A DNA stretch of 64,000 nt from Hathewaya massiliensis (lineage in GTDB: Bacteria; Bacillota; Clostridia; Clostridiales; Clostridiaceae). The notes below the pieces were generated by a model. It made no database searches and was not told the DNA's origin. It worked only from the letters and a program-made list of their open reading frames with translations. Positions 1-8,088 of the stretch are shown here, in pieces. The stretch spans positions 62,001-126,000 of the forward strand of contig NZ_CABFVD010000006.1 of NCBI RefSeq assembly GCF_902143515.1, written 5' to 3'. Position numbers and translations under genes: made by a program. Numbering within the stretch: position 1 is the first letter of the stretch; every line of letters starts with the position of its first letter.

Positions 1-88
1 ATAAATTTATAGCAGTTATTTAGCTGCCTTTATTTTTCTTAAGCTTTATCTATCCTCTTCTGTTACCTCATTCATAATATTAAAATTG

Positions 89-122
89 AAGCACTACAAT
101 GAGGGGACTTCACGTAGTGCTT
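89..122 (-). terminator. Terminator of the M20 amidohydrolase/MFS unit
   Basis: A 9-bp inverted repeat (AAGCACTAC / GTAGTGCTT) lies just past the stop of the amidohydrolase. On the minus strand it is followed by a T-rich stretch. Nothing else is seen in bases 1-140. Confidence 0.6.
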
Positions 123-140
123 TAAAAATACTAAATTATA

Positions 141-1301
141 TTATTTATTGTTTAAAAAATCTAAAGCAAATTGTACATGAAGTGCTGCACCATACTTAAG
201 GTAATCTTCATCTATCTTAAATTTCTCATGATGCGGGAAGTATATACAGCCTTTTTCCTCATTTCCAAATCCTATATTTGCATAAACTCCTTTAGCATGT
301 TGGAAATAATAAGGCATATCCTCTGATGCCATAAGTTTTGGTATAGAGATATTTTTATCTTCACCAAAAACTTTCGTTGCAGACTCAATTGCAAGTTCTG
401 ATAACTCTTCATCGTTATAAAGGCTAAGAGTACTTTCCTCTATAACTACATCTACCTTAATCTCATATGCATCAGCAATTGCCTTTGCATGTCTTTTTAT
501 AGCTTTGTGAACAGTTTCTCTAGTCTTTGGATTAAAGTATCTCATTGAAATATCAAGCTCTGTATATTTTGAAATTATATTTGCCTTTGTACCTCCATGG
601 AATCTTCCAACAGAAACTACAATAGGCTCCTGTGGATCAATGTTTTTATTAACTATTCCCTGAAGCTCTGTAACAAATAAACTTGCAGGATAAACCGTAT
701 CCTTTGCAAGATGTGGCGCTGAGCCGTGGCCTGATACCCCTTCAAATTTAATGTAAATGGTATCACATCCAGACAATCTATATCCTGATGAGATATTGTA
801 CTCTCCTGTTTTTATAGTTGGCACACCATGCATTGCAAAACATCCATCTACTCCATCCATGCCACCTGCTTCAACTATTTTCTTTGCTCCCGTAAAGGTT
901 TCTTCACCTTCCTGGAAGAAGAACCTTACTTCACCATTAATATCATCCTTCATTTCAGATAATACTCTTGCTGCCCCAAGAAGCATAGCAGTATGAGCAT
1001 CATGTCCACAGGCATGCATTACTCCAGGGTTTTGTGATGAAAACTCAACCCCTGATTGTTCAATAATAGGAAGAGCATCAATTTCAGCCCTTAAAGCAAC
1101 TGTTTTTCCGGCTTTAGCGCCTTTTAAAATTCCAATTAATGAAGTGCCTGATGCTTCTTTTACCTCTATTCCAAGCTTATTAAGCTCCTCAATAAGGAAT
1201 TTTTTTGTGTTAACCTCTTCCCCACTAAGCTCCGGATGCATATGCAAATGTCTTCTAATATCAATCATATATTGTTCATATTTCTTAGTTCTATCAAGCA
1301 C
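141..1301 (-). CDS. M20 family metallo-amidohydrolase (N-acyl amino acid / hippurate hydrolase type)
   Basis: A 386-aa protein of the M20D amidohydrolase family, which cleaves N-acyl or peptide bonds of small amino acid conjugates in the cytoplasm. The metal-binding motif MHACGHDAHT lies near residue 98. The catalytic Glu pair is in QEGEETFTGA, and a further His lies in the C-terminal FPHHEKF. The length is normal for the family (about 380-400 aa). It starts at a GTG preceded by AGGAGGGATTACT. It lies about 20 bp downstream of an MFS permease on the same strand, so the two probably form an import-and-hydrolyse operon. The exact substrate (N-acetyl-diaminopimelate, hippurate, IAA-amino acid or another) cannot be read from sequence. 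Confidence 0.9.
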   Translation of the reverse strand: MLDRTKKYEQYMIDIRRHLHMHPELSGEEVNTKKFLIEELNKLGIEVKEASGTSLIGILKGAKAGKTVALRAEIDALPIIEQSGVEFSSQNPGVMHACGHDAHTAMLLGAARVLSEMKDDINGEVRFFFQEGEETFTGAKKIVEAGGMDGVDGCFAMHGVPTIKTGEYNISSGYRLSGCDTIYIKFEGVSGHGSAPHLAKDTVYPASLFVTELQGIVNKNIDPQEPIVVSVGRFHGGTKANIISKYTELDISMRYFNPKTRETVHKAIKRHAKAIADAYEIKVDVVIEESTLSLYNDEELSELAIESATKVFGEDKNISIPKLMASEDMPYYFQHAKGVYANIGFGNEEKGCIYFPHHEKFKIDEDYLKYGAALHVQFALDFLNNK

Positions 1302-1321
1302 AGTAATCCCTCCTAAAAAAA

Positions 1322-2611
1322 TTATTTTTCATATACATTTTCAGCCTGTGTTTCAGTTGTAAAGAATGAAGCAACAACGCTTACAGCAACTAATATTATT
1401 AAAACAAGATATGCTTTTTGATATCCAACTGCTGGTGTATTCTTATTAGCATCTAGTATTTTACCCATAACTACTGGTATAATAGCAGCTCCAAAGAATC
1501 CTATGCAGTTAACAACCCCAGTAGCAATTCCAGAAAATCTTCTATCATTTACTTCATTGCCTACTGTCCAGCACATAGTGAAAACTGTCATTACTAATCC
1601 AAAAATAAATAAGAAAGGTACAAGAAGAGCAACAGGCATTCTAGCATATATAAGCACTATCCATCCTAATAAAGTTAAAACACTACAAGAAGTTAATATA
1701 ATTTTTCTCTTTTTTATACGGTCTGAAATATAGCCAATTAAAATACCGCCTACTGCTGAACCAATAACAGCTACTATAACATAATTTGCAGCTTGTACTT
1801 TAGTAATATCATATTTTTGCATTAAGAATGAAACTCCAAAGGTTCCTAAAAATACAACATATCCTGTATAAATTCCTATATATGCAAGTGAAATAATCCA
1901 TGTTCTCTTGTTTGTAATTACTGATTTCAATGCATCAATTGTATTTATTTTTCCAGAACTCACAGGTCTATTTTCTAATTCATCCATACTTGGAAGTCCC
2001 ATATCACTTGGATCATCTTTTACAAATATAGCAGTCAGTACTGCAAAGAATACCATTGCAAGTCCCATAAAAACAAAGGTTTTTCTCCATCCAAACTGTT
2101 GGCTTGCAAAAACAAGTGGTGTTTGTGCTAGTATTGCACCTGCATTTGCTGCTAATCCAGCAACTCCTATCATTAACCCAAAGTTTTTTGAATAAAACCA
2201 ACGTGATTGAATTTTTATTAAGCATACAAATACTACAGATACTCCAATTCCTACAAGGAATCTACCTATATAAGCAATTATTATATTAGGTGCTAGTCCA
2301 AAAATTACTGAACCTACAGCAGCTAATAAGGAAAACATAGTTACTGTTTTTTTAGGTCCAATTTTATCTGCAAGTATTCCTGATGGTATCTGCATGATAA
2401 AATACGCATAAAAATACATTGAGCCTATATTAGCAAACTGAGCGTCTCCAATTGAAAAGGCCTCTTGCAGTTCATTCCTAACAACTCCAACACCCATACG
2501 ATGAAAGGTTACAAAAACGTATACAGCTGCTAAGATTGTCCATACAACCCATCTGTAACTCTCGACTTGTTTAACCTTATCCTTATCTTGTATCATTTTT
2601 TTTGTCTGCAT
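1322..2611 (-). CDS. MFS transporter
   Basis: A 429-aa major facilitator protein with about 12 hydrophobic segments. The motif between TM2 and TM3 is present as GILADKIGPKK, and a related motif in the second half is GYISDRIKKRK. The start follows AAGGGAGAGAAATAT. It is cotranscribed with the downstream M20 amidohydrolase, so it probably imports the substrate of that hydrolase (inference). It resembles the anion/organic-acid symporter branch of the MFS, but the substrate is unknown. No truncation is seen. Confidence 0.88.
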   Translation of the reverse strand: MQTKKMIQDKDKVKQVESYRWVVWTILAAVYVFVTFHRMGVGVVRNELQEAFSIGDAQFANIGSMYFYAYFIMQIPSGILADKIGPKKTVTMFSLLAAVGSVIFGLAPNIIIAYIGRFLVGIGVSVVFVCLIKIQSRWFYSKNFGLMIGVAGLAANAGAILAQTPLVFASQQFGWRKTFVFMGLAMVFFAVLTAIFVKDDPSDMGLPSMDELENRPVSSGKINTIDALKSVITNKRTWIISLAYIGIYTGYVVFLGTFGVSFLMQKYDITKVQAANYVIVAVIGSAVGGILIGYISDRIKKRKIILTSCSVLTLLGWIVLIYARMPVALLVPFLFIFGLVMTVFTMCWTVGNEVNDRRFSGIATGVVNCIGFFGAAIIPVVMGKILDANKNTPAVGYQKAYLVLIILVAVSVVASFFTTETQAENVYEK

Positions 2612-2715
2612 ATATTTCTCTCCCTTAAATTAATTTATTAAAATTAATTATAACTCACCTTTTTTATAATGAAGTATAAGTAGCCCTAATGACTATTTTT
2701 TATATTTTGAATATT

Positions 2716-2755
2716 TAAAAAAATACGCTTAGTAACATTTTTTATTACTAAGCGT
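2716..2755 (-). terminator. Terminator of the IS-disrupted DUF2087 regulator
   Basis: A perfect 11-bp stem (ACGCTTAGTAA / TTACTAAGCGT, 2725-2755) is followed on the minus strand by T-rich sequence opposite the A-run at 2716-2723. It sits about 90 bp past the stop of the DUF2087 fragment at 2844, so it is most likely that gene's original terminator. Confidence 0.7.
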
Positions 2756-2843
2756 CATTAATATTTTACTGTATCTATCCCATCCATTTTCTTTAGTAAA
2801 TCAACAATCATACTCCATAGCTCTATCCTCTACTATTTCTCAT

Positions 2844-2886
2844 CTATTCCTTTACCCAATAACTATTACAATCATTTGTTCTTTCA
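2844..2886 (-). pseudogene. 3' fragment of DUF2087-type HTH regulator, cut off by IS200/IS605
   Basis: On the minus strand this reads ERTNDCNSYWVKE followed by a TAG stop, which is the typical C-terminal end of DUF2087 domain regulators. It is the continuation of the fragment at 4727-5054. When the IS element between them (2887-4726) is removed, the codons join in frame as GGA TTT ATT GAA AGA ACA (G-F-I-E-R-T). Confidence 0.8.
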
Positions 2887-3060
2887 GTGAACTACCACCG
2901 TGACAAGCAACAGTGGATTCGTGAGAGGTTTGATATTTAAGTTTCCACCTTAACAGGCAACCCTTACTCTCAACGGGGAGGACACTCTCCCTTTATCCCT
3001 CATAGTTTTCACTATTTCAGGAATACATTTTCCTTCTTTACGAAGTATATTAAGTGAGCC
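2887..3060 (-). ncRNA. TnpB guide RNA scaffold (omega-RNA) overlapping the tnpB 3' end
   Basis: Known IS605-family TnpB nucleases use an RNA made from the 3' part of tnpB and the element's right end, with the flanking host DNA as guide. Here the segment after the tnpB stop (2887-2949) is unusually structured and GC-rich for this genome. It includes the TTAAGGTGGAAACTTAA hairpin and ends in GGTGGTAGTTCAC. The guide would start at 2886 and read TGAAAGAACAAATGATTG. The 5' limit is only approximate. Confidence 0.6.
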
Positions 3061-4194
3061 ATTCACATCACTATTAACTAACCCAAAATTGGATTTAAAC
3101 AACCCTCTAACTACTCTACGAGTTTTGTCATAGTATTTTTTATCTATTGGTTCTAAATCAAAAGCACTACAACCACTTGTATAACTTTCTTCTTTGAATT
3201 TAACTTCAATACCTTTTAATTCTGCCTTATATTTAATTTGCTCTGCAAGTCTTTGAATTGGTATTTGAACAAAAGATTTATTATAATTCATATCTTGTTT
3301 GATACCTTTAATTTTGCCTATAACTATCTTCTTTACTTTATGCTCTATTACCTTATCTATAATATTTTTACTTGTTTTATGAAGGTAATCATTAACATAG
3401 TTATTTCTATATCTTCTTAATGAATTAATCATTTTAGTATTCTTGAACTTATCAGAACCTACTTTCTTCATTTCAATGCTTTGATAATAAGCAATTTTTT
3501 TATTTACAAAAGCATTAATACCTTTAAGTTTTTTACCACAAAAAAGATAAGTTTCATTTCCATCTTTAAAAGTTAGTGTAGCAAGATTATCCAAACCTAA
3601 ATCAATAGCCATAATATTAGTATTGTTTACTGGCCCTAATTCTTGTTTATTGTAGATTACAATTAAGTACCATTGCTTTAAAGAGTTATCCCACTTTATT
3701 CTAACTTGTTGCAATGCATTCCAATTTATAAGGCTTTGAAGTTTACCTGAAGCCTCAAAATTTAAAGTATTTACCTCAAATATTTTTTGCATTGCTTTAG
3801 AAAGAGATAATATTAATTTATTGTTTTTGAACCTAATAGCCAAATTAGTAAATATAATTTCATTTTTTCTATCTTCCATATTCTTAAATTTAGGTGGTTT
3901 GGGTAATCCATTATACTTATGTGCATTTACTTTAAAATCTTTAATACTTGCAAAATATGATTTCCAATTTTGCTCTAATACTTTAAAAGTGTGTTGTCTT
4001 GTATGACTATGAAGAAAATCACAATGCCAATTAGCTTTAAACATATTTTCTGTCTCTACATAAGATTTAAAACCATTTTCTCTCAATTCATAGTTAACAA
4101 TGTTGTAAAGTTTTGTTGTATGGAAAGATAATTCTTCTATGATATTTAATTGTTCTACAGTAAGACTTGGTTTGAATTTAAAAGATAATTTCAT
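2950..4194 (-). CDS. tnpB: TnpB, RNA-guided nuclease of IS200/IS605
   Basis: A 414-aa OrfB/TnpB protein. The N-terminal helix-turn-helix region starts MKLSFKFKPSLTVEQ. The RuvC-like motifs visible are MAIDLGLDNLATL (first Asp, about residue 196) and VNSDVNGSLNILRK (last Asp, near residue 380). The position where many TnpBs have a catalytic Glu (I-x-I-E) reads VIGKIKGIKQ. An EE pair lies further on in KEESYTSGCS, so the active site may be of the rearranged kind described for some TnpBs. The zinc ribbon is reduced, with only one clear Cys. The frame is open and the start has a CACCTCC-complementary Shine-Dalgarno, so it is probably expressed. Confidence 0.88.
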   Translation of the reverse strand: MKLSFKFKPSLTVEQLNIIEELSFHTTKLYNIVNYELRENGFKSYVETENMFKANWHCDFLHSHTRQHTFKVLEQNWKSYFASIKDFKVNAHKYNGLPKPPKFKNMEDRKNEIIFTNLAIRFKNNKLILSLSKAMQKIFEVNTLNFEASGKLQSLINWNALQQVRIKWDNSLKQWYLIVIYNKQELGPVNNTNIMAIDLGLDNLATLTFKDGNETYLFCGKKLKGINAFVNKKIAYYQSIEMKKVGSDKFKNTKMINSLRRYRNNYVNDYLHKTSKNIIDKVIEHKVKKIVIGKIKGIKQDMNYNKSFVQIPIQRLAEQIKYKAELKGIEVKFKEESYTSGCSAFDLEPIDKKYYDKTRRVVRGLFKSNFGLVNSDVNGSLNILRKEGKCIPEIVKTMRDKGRVSSPLRVRVAC

Positions 4195-4296
4195 TTTTTC
4201 ACCTCCTTTGCATTGCTATCTATGTATTTATTTTAACATTTCATTGATACATAGTCAACTATGTGGTAAAATTAACTTGTATAGGAGGTGCTTAAA

Positions 4297-4455
4297 ATGG
4301 CAAGAAAAAATATTAATACTACAATAGACGAAGATTTATATACTGAAATCAAAATATTGGCTATCAAACAAAAAACCAATGCTAATGACTTAATTGAAGA
4401 AGGCATGAAATATGTCATTGAAAAATACACAAACCAAGAAAACAAGCCACAGTAA
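4297..4455 (+). CDS. Small ribbon-helix-helix (Arc/CopG-like) protein inside the IS
   Basis: A 52-aa ORF beginning MARKNINTTIDEDLYTEIK and containing the pattern of an RHH DNA-binding domain: a beta strand INTTID, then two helices around IKILAIKQ and ANDLIEEGMKYVIEKY. ATAGGAGGTGCTTAAA gives a good ribosome site. It is divergent from tnpB with about 100 bp between, and its 3' end overlaps the start of the tnpA remnant. It may repress transcription of the transposon genes (inference). It is too short to appear in most gene lists. Confidence 0.7.
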   Translation: MARKNINTTIDEDLYTEIKILAIKQKTNANDLIEEGMKYVIEKYTNQENKPQ

Positions 4456-4645
4456 ATATAATATCAATTACCACATTGTTTTCTGTCCCAAATATTGCCA
4501 TAATATTTTTAAAGATAAATTGGAATATGAGTTATCTAAATTTGGGGGTAGTGGTTTATGGAGTAGATGATATTATATTAGTACTGCTGGAACTGTATCT
4601 TCTGAAACCATTCAAAAGTATATACAAAACCAAAAGAACATTTAA
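4442..4645 (+). pseudogene. tnpA (IS200-type Y1 transposase) remnant
   Basis: The plus strand reads YNINYHIVFCPKY, then FKDKLEYEL, which is the N-terminal block of IS200 TnpA. It jumps directly to KFGGSGLWSR, an in-frame TGA, and YYISTAGTVSSETIQKYI, which is the C-terminal block. The middle with the HUH and catalytic Tyr regions is largely deleted. No own start codon is visible, as the reading enters from within the RHH gene. It is inactive. Confidence 0.82.
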
Positions 4646-4719
4646 TTTTTAGGCATTTAACCTAAAAATTAAGGGCACAATTCATCCTCCGAGATAAACA
4701 ACGGAGGTTTTCTTGTGCC
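4645..4719. repeat. Subterminal hairpins of the IS200/IS605 left end
   Basis: Two nested palindromes follow tnpA. AATTTTTAGG / CCTAAAAATT ends at about 4670 and can act as a tnpA terminator. GGCACAA...TTGTGCC with an inner CCTCCG/CGGAGG spans 4673-4719 and is the kind of imperfect hairpin recognised by Y1 transposases at element ends. Confidence 0.7.
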
Positions 4720-4726
4720 AAATGTT

Positions 4727-5054
4727 ATAAATCCATATTCTATTAATGCTCTTCTAATAGTTGCATAATCTTCGTATACTATTTGTAAAATTCTGTTTAC
4801 TTCTTTTTCGTGTTTGATGCTATTAGTTCCATTATTGCTAAAAATAATCTTGCTTGCTTTTCTTTTTCACGTAATTTATAGCGATGATTTCTTACAGTAG
4901 ACTGTGCCACTCCTTGCCTTTTAGCAATTTCTTTATCAGTTAAACCTGATGCCATAAGTACTAAGAGCTCCCTTTGAATTTGTGATATTCCTATAAATGC
5001 TGGGTTCATCCCAAGCAAATATTCTAAAATAGAACCATGCTTTTCTAATATAAG
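4727..5054 (-). pseudogene. 5' part of a LuxR-like HTH / DUF2087 regulator, degenerate and IS-interrupted
   Basis: A 73-codon stretch (4797-5018) encodes a helix-turn-helix with GLTDKEIAKRQGVAQSTVRN, typical of regulators that carry a C-terminal DUF2087 domain. Upstream codons to 5054 still read LILEKHGSILEYLLG but meet a TAA. After the HTH block the frame shifts and resumes as EVNRILQIVYEDYATIRR, then ALIEYGFI. Most of the middle of DUF2087 is therefore missing. The IS605 element begins directly after the GGATTTAT of this last block. The gene was damaged by at least three events: N-terminal loss, internal deletion and IS insertion. The order of these is unknown. Confidence 0.75.
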
Positions 5055-5188
5055 TTAATATCCTTATTTTCCAATTAAATTGCCTCCTTCACAAAACATC
5101 TATAGAAATATTATATACAAAACTCTCTAGATTATAAACCTACTCCCTTTTAACTTTGTTTCTCCATATATATGCTTCAATTAATATA

Positions 5189-6454
5189 TTATTTAAACAT
5201 ATAAAATAAAAATGGTATTTCCATTTCTCCTTTACTCGCCCCACCATGCATTCCTAGAAATTTAATTTCAAATATATCTTTTTCATACCACCAAACAGTA
5301 TTATTTTCTTTAGGTAGTATAACTAAATTTCCAACTCTCTCTAATAATTTTTCATTTGGCAATCCAAATAAGCCTTTATCTTTTAATTCTTCAAAGAGAT
5401 ATACTTCTGCTATTTCTTTTAACTCTTTTTGGAGAATCTCTTTTAACTCTATTAAATATTTCTCCTCTACATGTAAAAATAAATCTCTACAATATCCTGC
5501 TGGTGACATAATATCATTGTTTTTATTTTTCTTTAAATATTTTTCTATGTTAGGAATTAGTTTATTTATATAATATAAATTTTTAAAATCAATATCAATT
5601 TAACCGTGATCTGCAGAAATTATAATAGCGGTATTCCTAAACTTATCTTTTCCTTCCTCATAAAATCTGTCTAGATCTTTAAATAAATTATTTATAACTG
5701 ACCTAAATTCTTCTGACTGATTTCCTTTTTCATGGGCTATGGAATCGATGTCATGTAAATAAACATAAAAATATTCTTTATCATCATTCTTTAATAAATC
5801 ATTTGACAATGATTTAAATAAATCTTCATTTGTTTCATAATCTTTTAAATTAGCATGCCTACATGTAAATTTAGTATAGGTACTATTGTTTATATAACTA
5901 GGTTGATAAACAGTACTTTTTATACCATTATCTAATAATTCTTTAAAAAAGCTTCTTTCTGGTATAAAATCATTAGGTTTTATATTTTTATTTTTTAAAG
6001 TTTCATTTCCTTTATTTCTTGCTTCCTTAAATAAAAATGCTGTTATTATATCATCAGCTTTAGGTTCATAATAAAACCACTCATAAAGTCCATGTTCACA
6101 AACTGGTTTACCAGTTAATGCTGTTGTTACATGTGCTGTTGTAGTAGATGGAAATTGTGATGTTAATTTTGAAACTACACCCCTGTTTTCTAATTCACAT
6201 AAAAATTTAGAGTTCTCTTTGTATTTATCATAAAAACACCATCCAAAGGCATCCAATAAAAAAAATACTATTTTATTAGGTCTTGGACTACTATTTCCAA
6301 CAACATCACTAGGGAGTCTTTTATCTGAATTAATATTAAATAAATCTTTTATAGTTCCACAAATATTAGAAAAACAATAACTATCATACAAAGGAATTGT
6401 CATCCCATCAATGTGATTTTTATTAACTTGATTTATTGAATTTGTATTTATCAT
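5189..6454 (-). pseudogene. Alkaline-phosphatase-superfamily phosphodiesterase, broken by one in-frame TAA
   Basis: The first 284 codons (6454 to 5603) encode a type I phosphodiesterase / nucleotide pyrophosphatase-like protein: FFLLDAFGWCFYDKY (first metal Asp), FPSTTTAHVTTALTG (nucleophile Thr region), YLHDIDSIAHEKG and finally SADHG. A TAA at 5600-5602 follows. The same frame then continues IDIDFKNLYYINK without a break through MSPAGYCRDLFLHVEEKY and GMHGGASKGEMEIPF to the stop at 5189. The product would be about 421 codons, and a single CAA-to-TAA change explains the stop. The GMHGG segment carries a metal-site His, so the truncated 284-aa form should be inactive. Readthrough or a sequencing error are the alternatives. 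Confidence 0.82.
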
Positions 6455-6508
6455 CTACTCACCCCTTAACTTTAAGTTTATTTTTAGTTTATAAAAGTTC
6501 TATTTATT

Positions 6509-7276
6509 TTACAGTAATACTTCAATTTCACTTTCTGTAAGTGCTCTGTAATTTCCCATTTCTAGTGTTTCATCTAATTTTAAATTTCCAACTGCTACTC
6601 TTTTTAGATATATGACATGACACCCTACTGTTTTTAACATTCGTTTTACTTGATGTTTCTGTCCTTCTGAAATAGTAAGATACCCCGATACAACTGGTTG
6701 GTTATACTTACTTTTATCTACATTAGATGAATAAAGTTCATGCTTAAAATCCTTATATAATCCTGATTTTTGAACCTTTACTTTTGCGGGCTTAGTTAAT
6801 ATTTCTCCTTTGTTTATATAAACCCCTTCTTCTAAAGCATTTATATCTTCCTCACTTAAAGAACCTAGTGCCCAAAAGAAATATGTTTTATCAATATGCT
6901 TTTTAGGATGCATTAATTTATGTTCAAACTCTCCATCATTGGTGAATAATAATAACCCTTCTGTATCCTTATCTAATCTCCCAACATGAAATACTCCATC
7001 CATATTAACATCTCTAAAAAAATCAAATACTGTTTTGTGAATCTTGTCTTTTTTTGCTGTAATACATCCTGCAGGTTTATTAAACATATAGTATACTTTT
7101 TCATTATAGTCTACTACTTTATCAAGATACCTGACAACATCTAATGCTTCATCAATCTCTGTGGATGGTATAACTACCACTTCCTCATTAACTCTAACTT
7201 TTCCTTCCTTAATATAAATTCTAACATCTTTACGTTTTCCTATAGCTGATTGCGCTAAAAATTTATCTAATCTCAT
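6509..7276 (-). CDS. RsuA/RluB-family rRNA pseudouridine synthase
   Basis: A 255-aa protein. An N-terminal S4 RNA-binding domain (MRLDKFLAQSAIGKRKDV to about residue 50) is followed by the pseudouridine synthase domain. The catalytic Asp is in GRLDKDTEGLLLFTNDG near residue 102. The SEGQKHQVKRML motif near residue 205 is also typical. It modifies uridine in 16S or 23S rRNA; which site cannot be told from sequence alone, but the S4 plus short C-terminus favours the 16S RsuA type. TTAGGAGAAAG precedes the ATG. It is a stand-alone gene on the minus strand. Confidence 0.88.
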   Translation of the reverse strand: MRLDKFLAQSAIGKRKDVRIYIKEGKVRVNEEVVVIPSTEIDEALDVVRYLDKVVDYNEKVYYMFNKPAGCITAKKDKIHKTVFDFFRDVNMDGVFHVGRLDKDTEGLLLFTNDGEFEHKLMHPKKHIDKTYFFWALGSLSEEDINALEEGVYINKGEILTKPAKVKVQKSGLYKDFKHELYSSNVDKSKYNQPVVSGYLTISEGQKHQVKRMLKTVGCHVIYLKRVAVGNLKLDETLEMGNYRALTESEIEVLL

Positions 7277-7376
7277 GTTTATTTATCTTTCTCCTAAAAG
7301 TTTATAATTAATTTTTCCTTAGTTTAATGAAAATATTAGACTATGTTTAACAATAATATTTATAATAACATATTTT

Positions 7377-7402
7377 AAAGGAAGCTTGTTACAACTTCCT
7401 TT
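7377..7402 (-). terminator. Weak terminator/hairpin after the Nudix gene
   Basis: An inverted repeat AAAGGAAG / CTTCCTTT sits about 20 bp past the Nudix stop. The T-run is poor on the minus strand and better on the plus strand. Confidence 0.4.
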
Positions 7403-7420
7403 AGCTAATTTTTTATTTTA

Positions 7421-7912
7421 TTACCTTTTAAACTTATATTCTTCGTGAACTTCAATTTCATTTGCTGGGTTTACTTCAAAACCTACGCAGGAAAATGAGT
7501 CCTTATAATTCAATAGATTTTTAAATCTAAATTGTTGTTTTAGATTTACTATTTTTAGTGCTTCTTCTTTTGTAAACCACTTAACTTCAAGACTTTCATC
7601 ACTTGTTCTTAACTCTCCACCTTTGTATTTGCAAATAAAATCTATATTTACTATTGTAGGTATTTCTTTAACTCCGTTGTATCCTTTTTTCTTTTTTGTA
7701 TTAGAATATATACCTACAATGTTAATTATCTCTACATCAACACCTGCTTCTTCCTTTATTTCTCTAATTAAAGCCTCTGGTACAGTTTCCCCTTCTTCTA
7801 CAATACCTCCTGGGAATTCCCATCCTTTACGAGGATTTTTTACAAGCAAGATCTCCTCCTTATTGTTCTTAACTAAGCCCCCTGTAGCAACTATATGCGT
7901 TGGTAAAACCAT
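7421..7912 (-). CDS. Nudix hydrolase
   Basis: The full Nudix box is visible as GGIVEEGETVPEALIREI followed by KEEAGV. This family hydrolyses nucleoside diphosphate derivatives such as oxidised nucleotides, ADP-ribose or capped substrates in the cytoplasm. The open frame extends to 7960, but the start was set at the ATG ending at 7912 (MVLPTHIVATGG, 163 aa). GGGGGATAAATGC lies directly before this ATG, while nothing suitable lies before the longer start. The substrate is not predictable. Confidence 0.85.
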   Translation of the reverse strand: MVLPTHIVATGGLVKNNKEEILLVKNPRKGWEFPGGIVEEGETVPEALIREIKEEAGVDVEIINIVGIYSNTKKKKGYNGVKEIPTIVNIDFICKYKGGELRTSDESLEVKWFTKEEALKIVNLKQQFRFKNLLNYKDSFSCVGFEVNPANEIEVHEEYKFKR

Positions 7913-8088
7913 GCATTTATCCCCCTTTATTAATTTTCTAATTATTGTATATTTAAACATACTACTTAAGTTATAGTTTAACTTTAAGTAAATATATAAA
8001 TTTAAAGTCTCATGAACCTTTGATATTTAACTTATGTTATACTTTAATAAACATTTTTAAAATAAGCATAAGGAGTGTGTATTAAGAA

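Larger units (their letters stand above)
2887..4726 (-). mobile_element. IS200/IS605-family element (tnpB, RHH gene, tnpA remnant)
   Basis: The boundaries were set from the reading frame of the interrupted host gene. The left end lies directly after TTTAT (minus strand; ATAAA at 4727-4731 on plus) and the right end is the C of TTCAC at 2887. The element is 1840 bp. It holds tnpB and the omega-RNA on the minus strand, a small ribbon-helix-helix gene and a deleted tnpA on the plus strand, and subterminal hairpins at 4645-4719. There is no target duplication, as expected for single-strand Y1 transposition. The tnpA is broken, so the copy cannot move without a TnpA supplied in trans. Confidence 0.85.

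Noticed and set aside
757-996. Plus-strand frames inside the M20 gene and similar frames across the window
   Set aside because: They overlap well-supported genes on the other strand, lack ribosome sites and show no domain pattern.
5189-5509. The 106-codon frame as a separate gene
   Set aside because: It is in frame with the phosphodiesterase upstream across the TAA, and the 30 codons between are open. It is the C-terminal part of the same gene.
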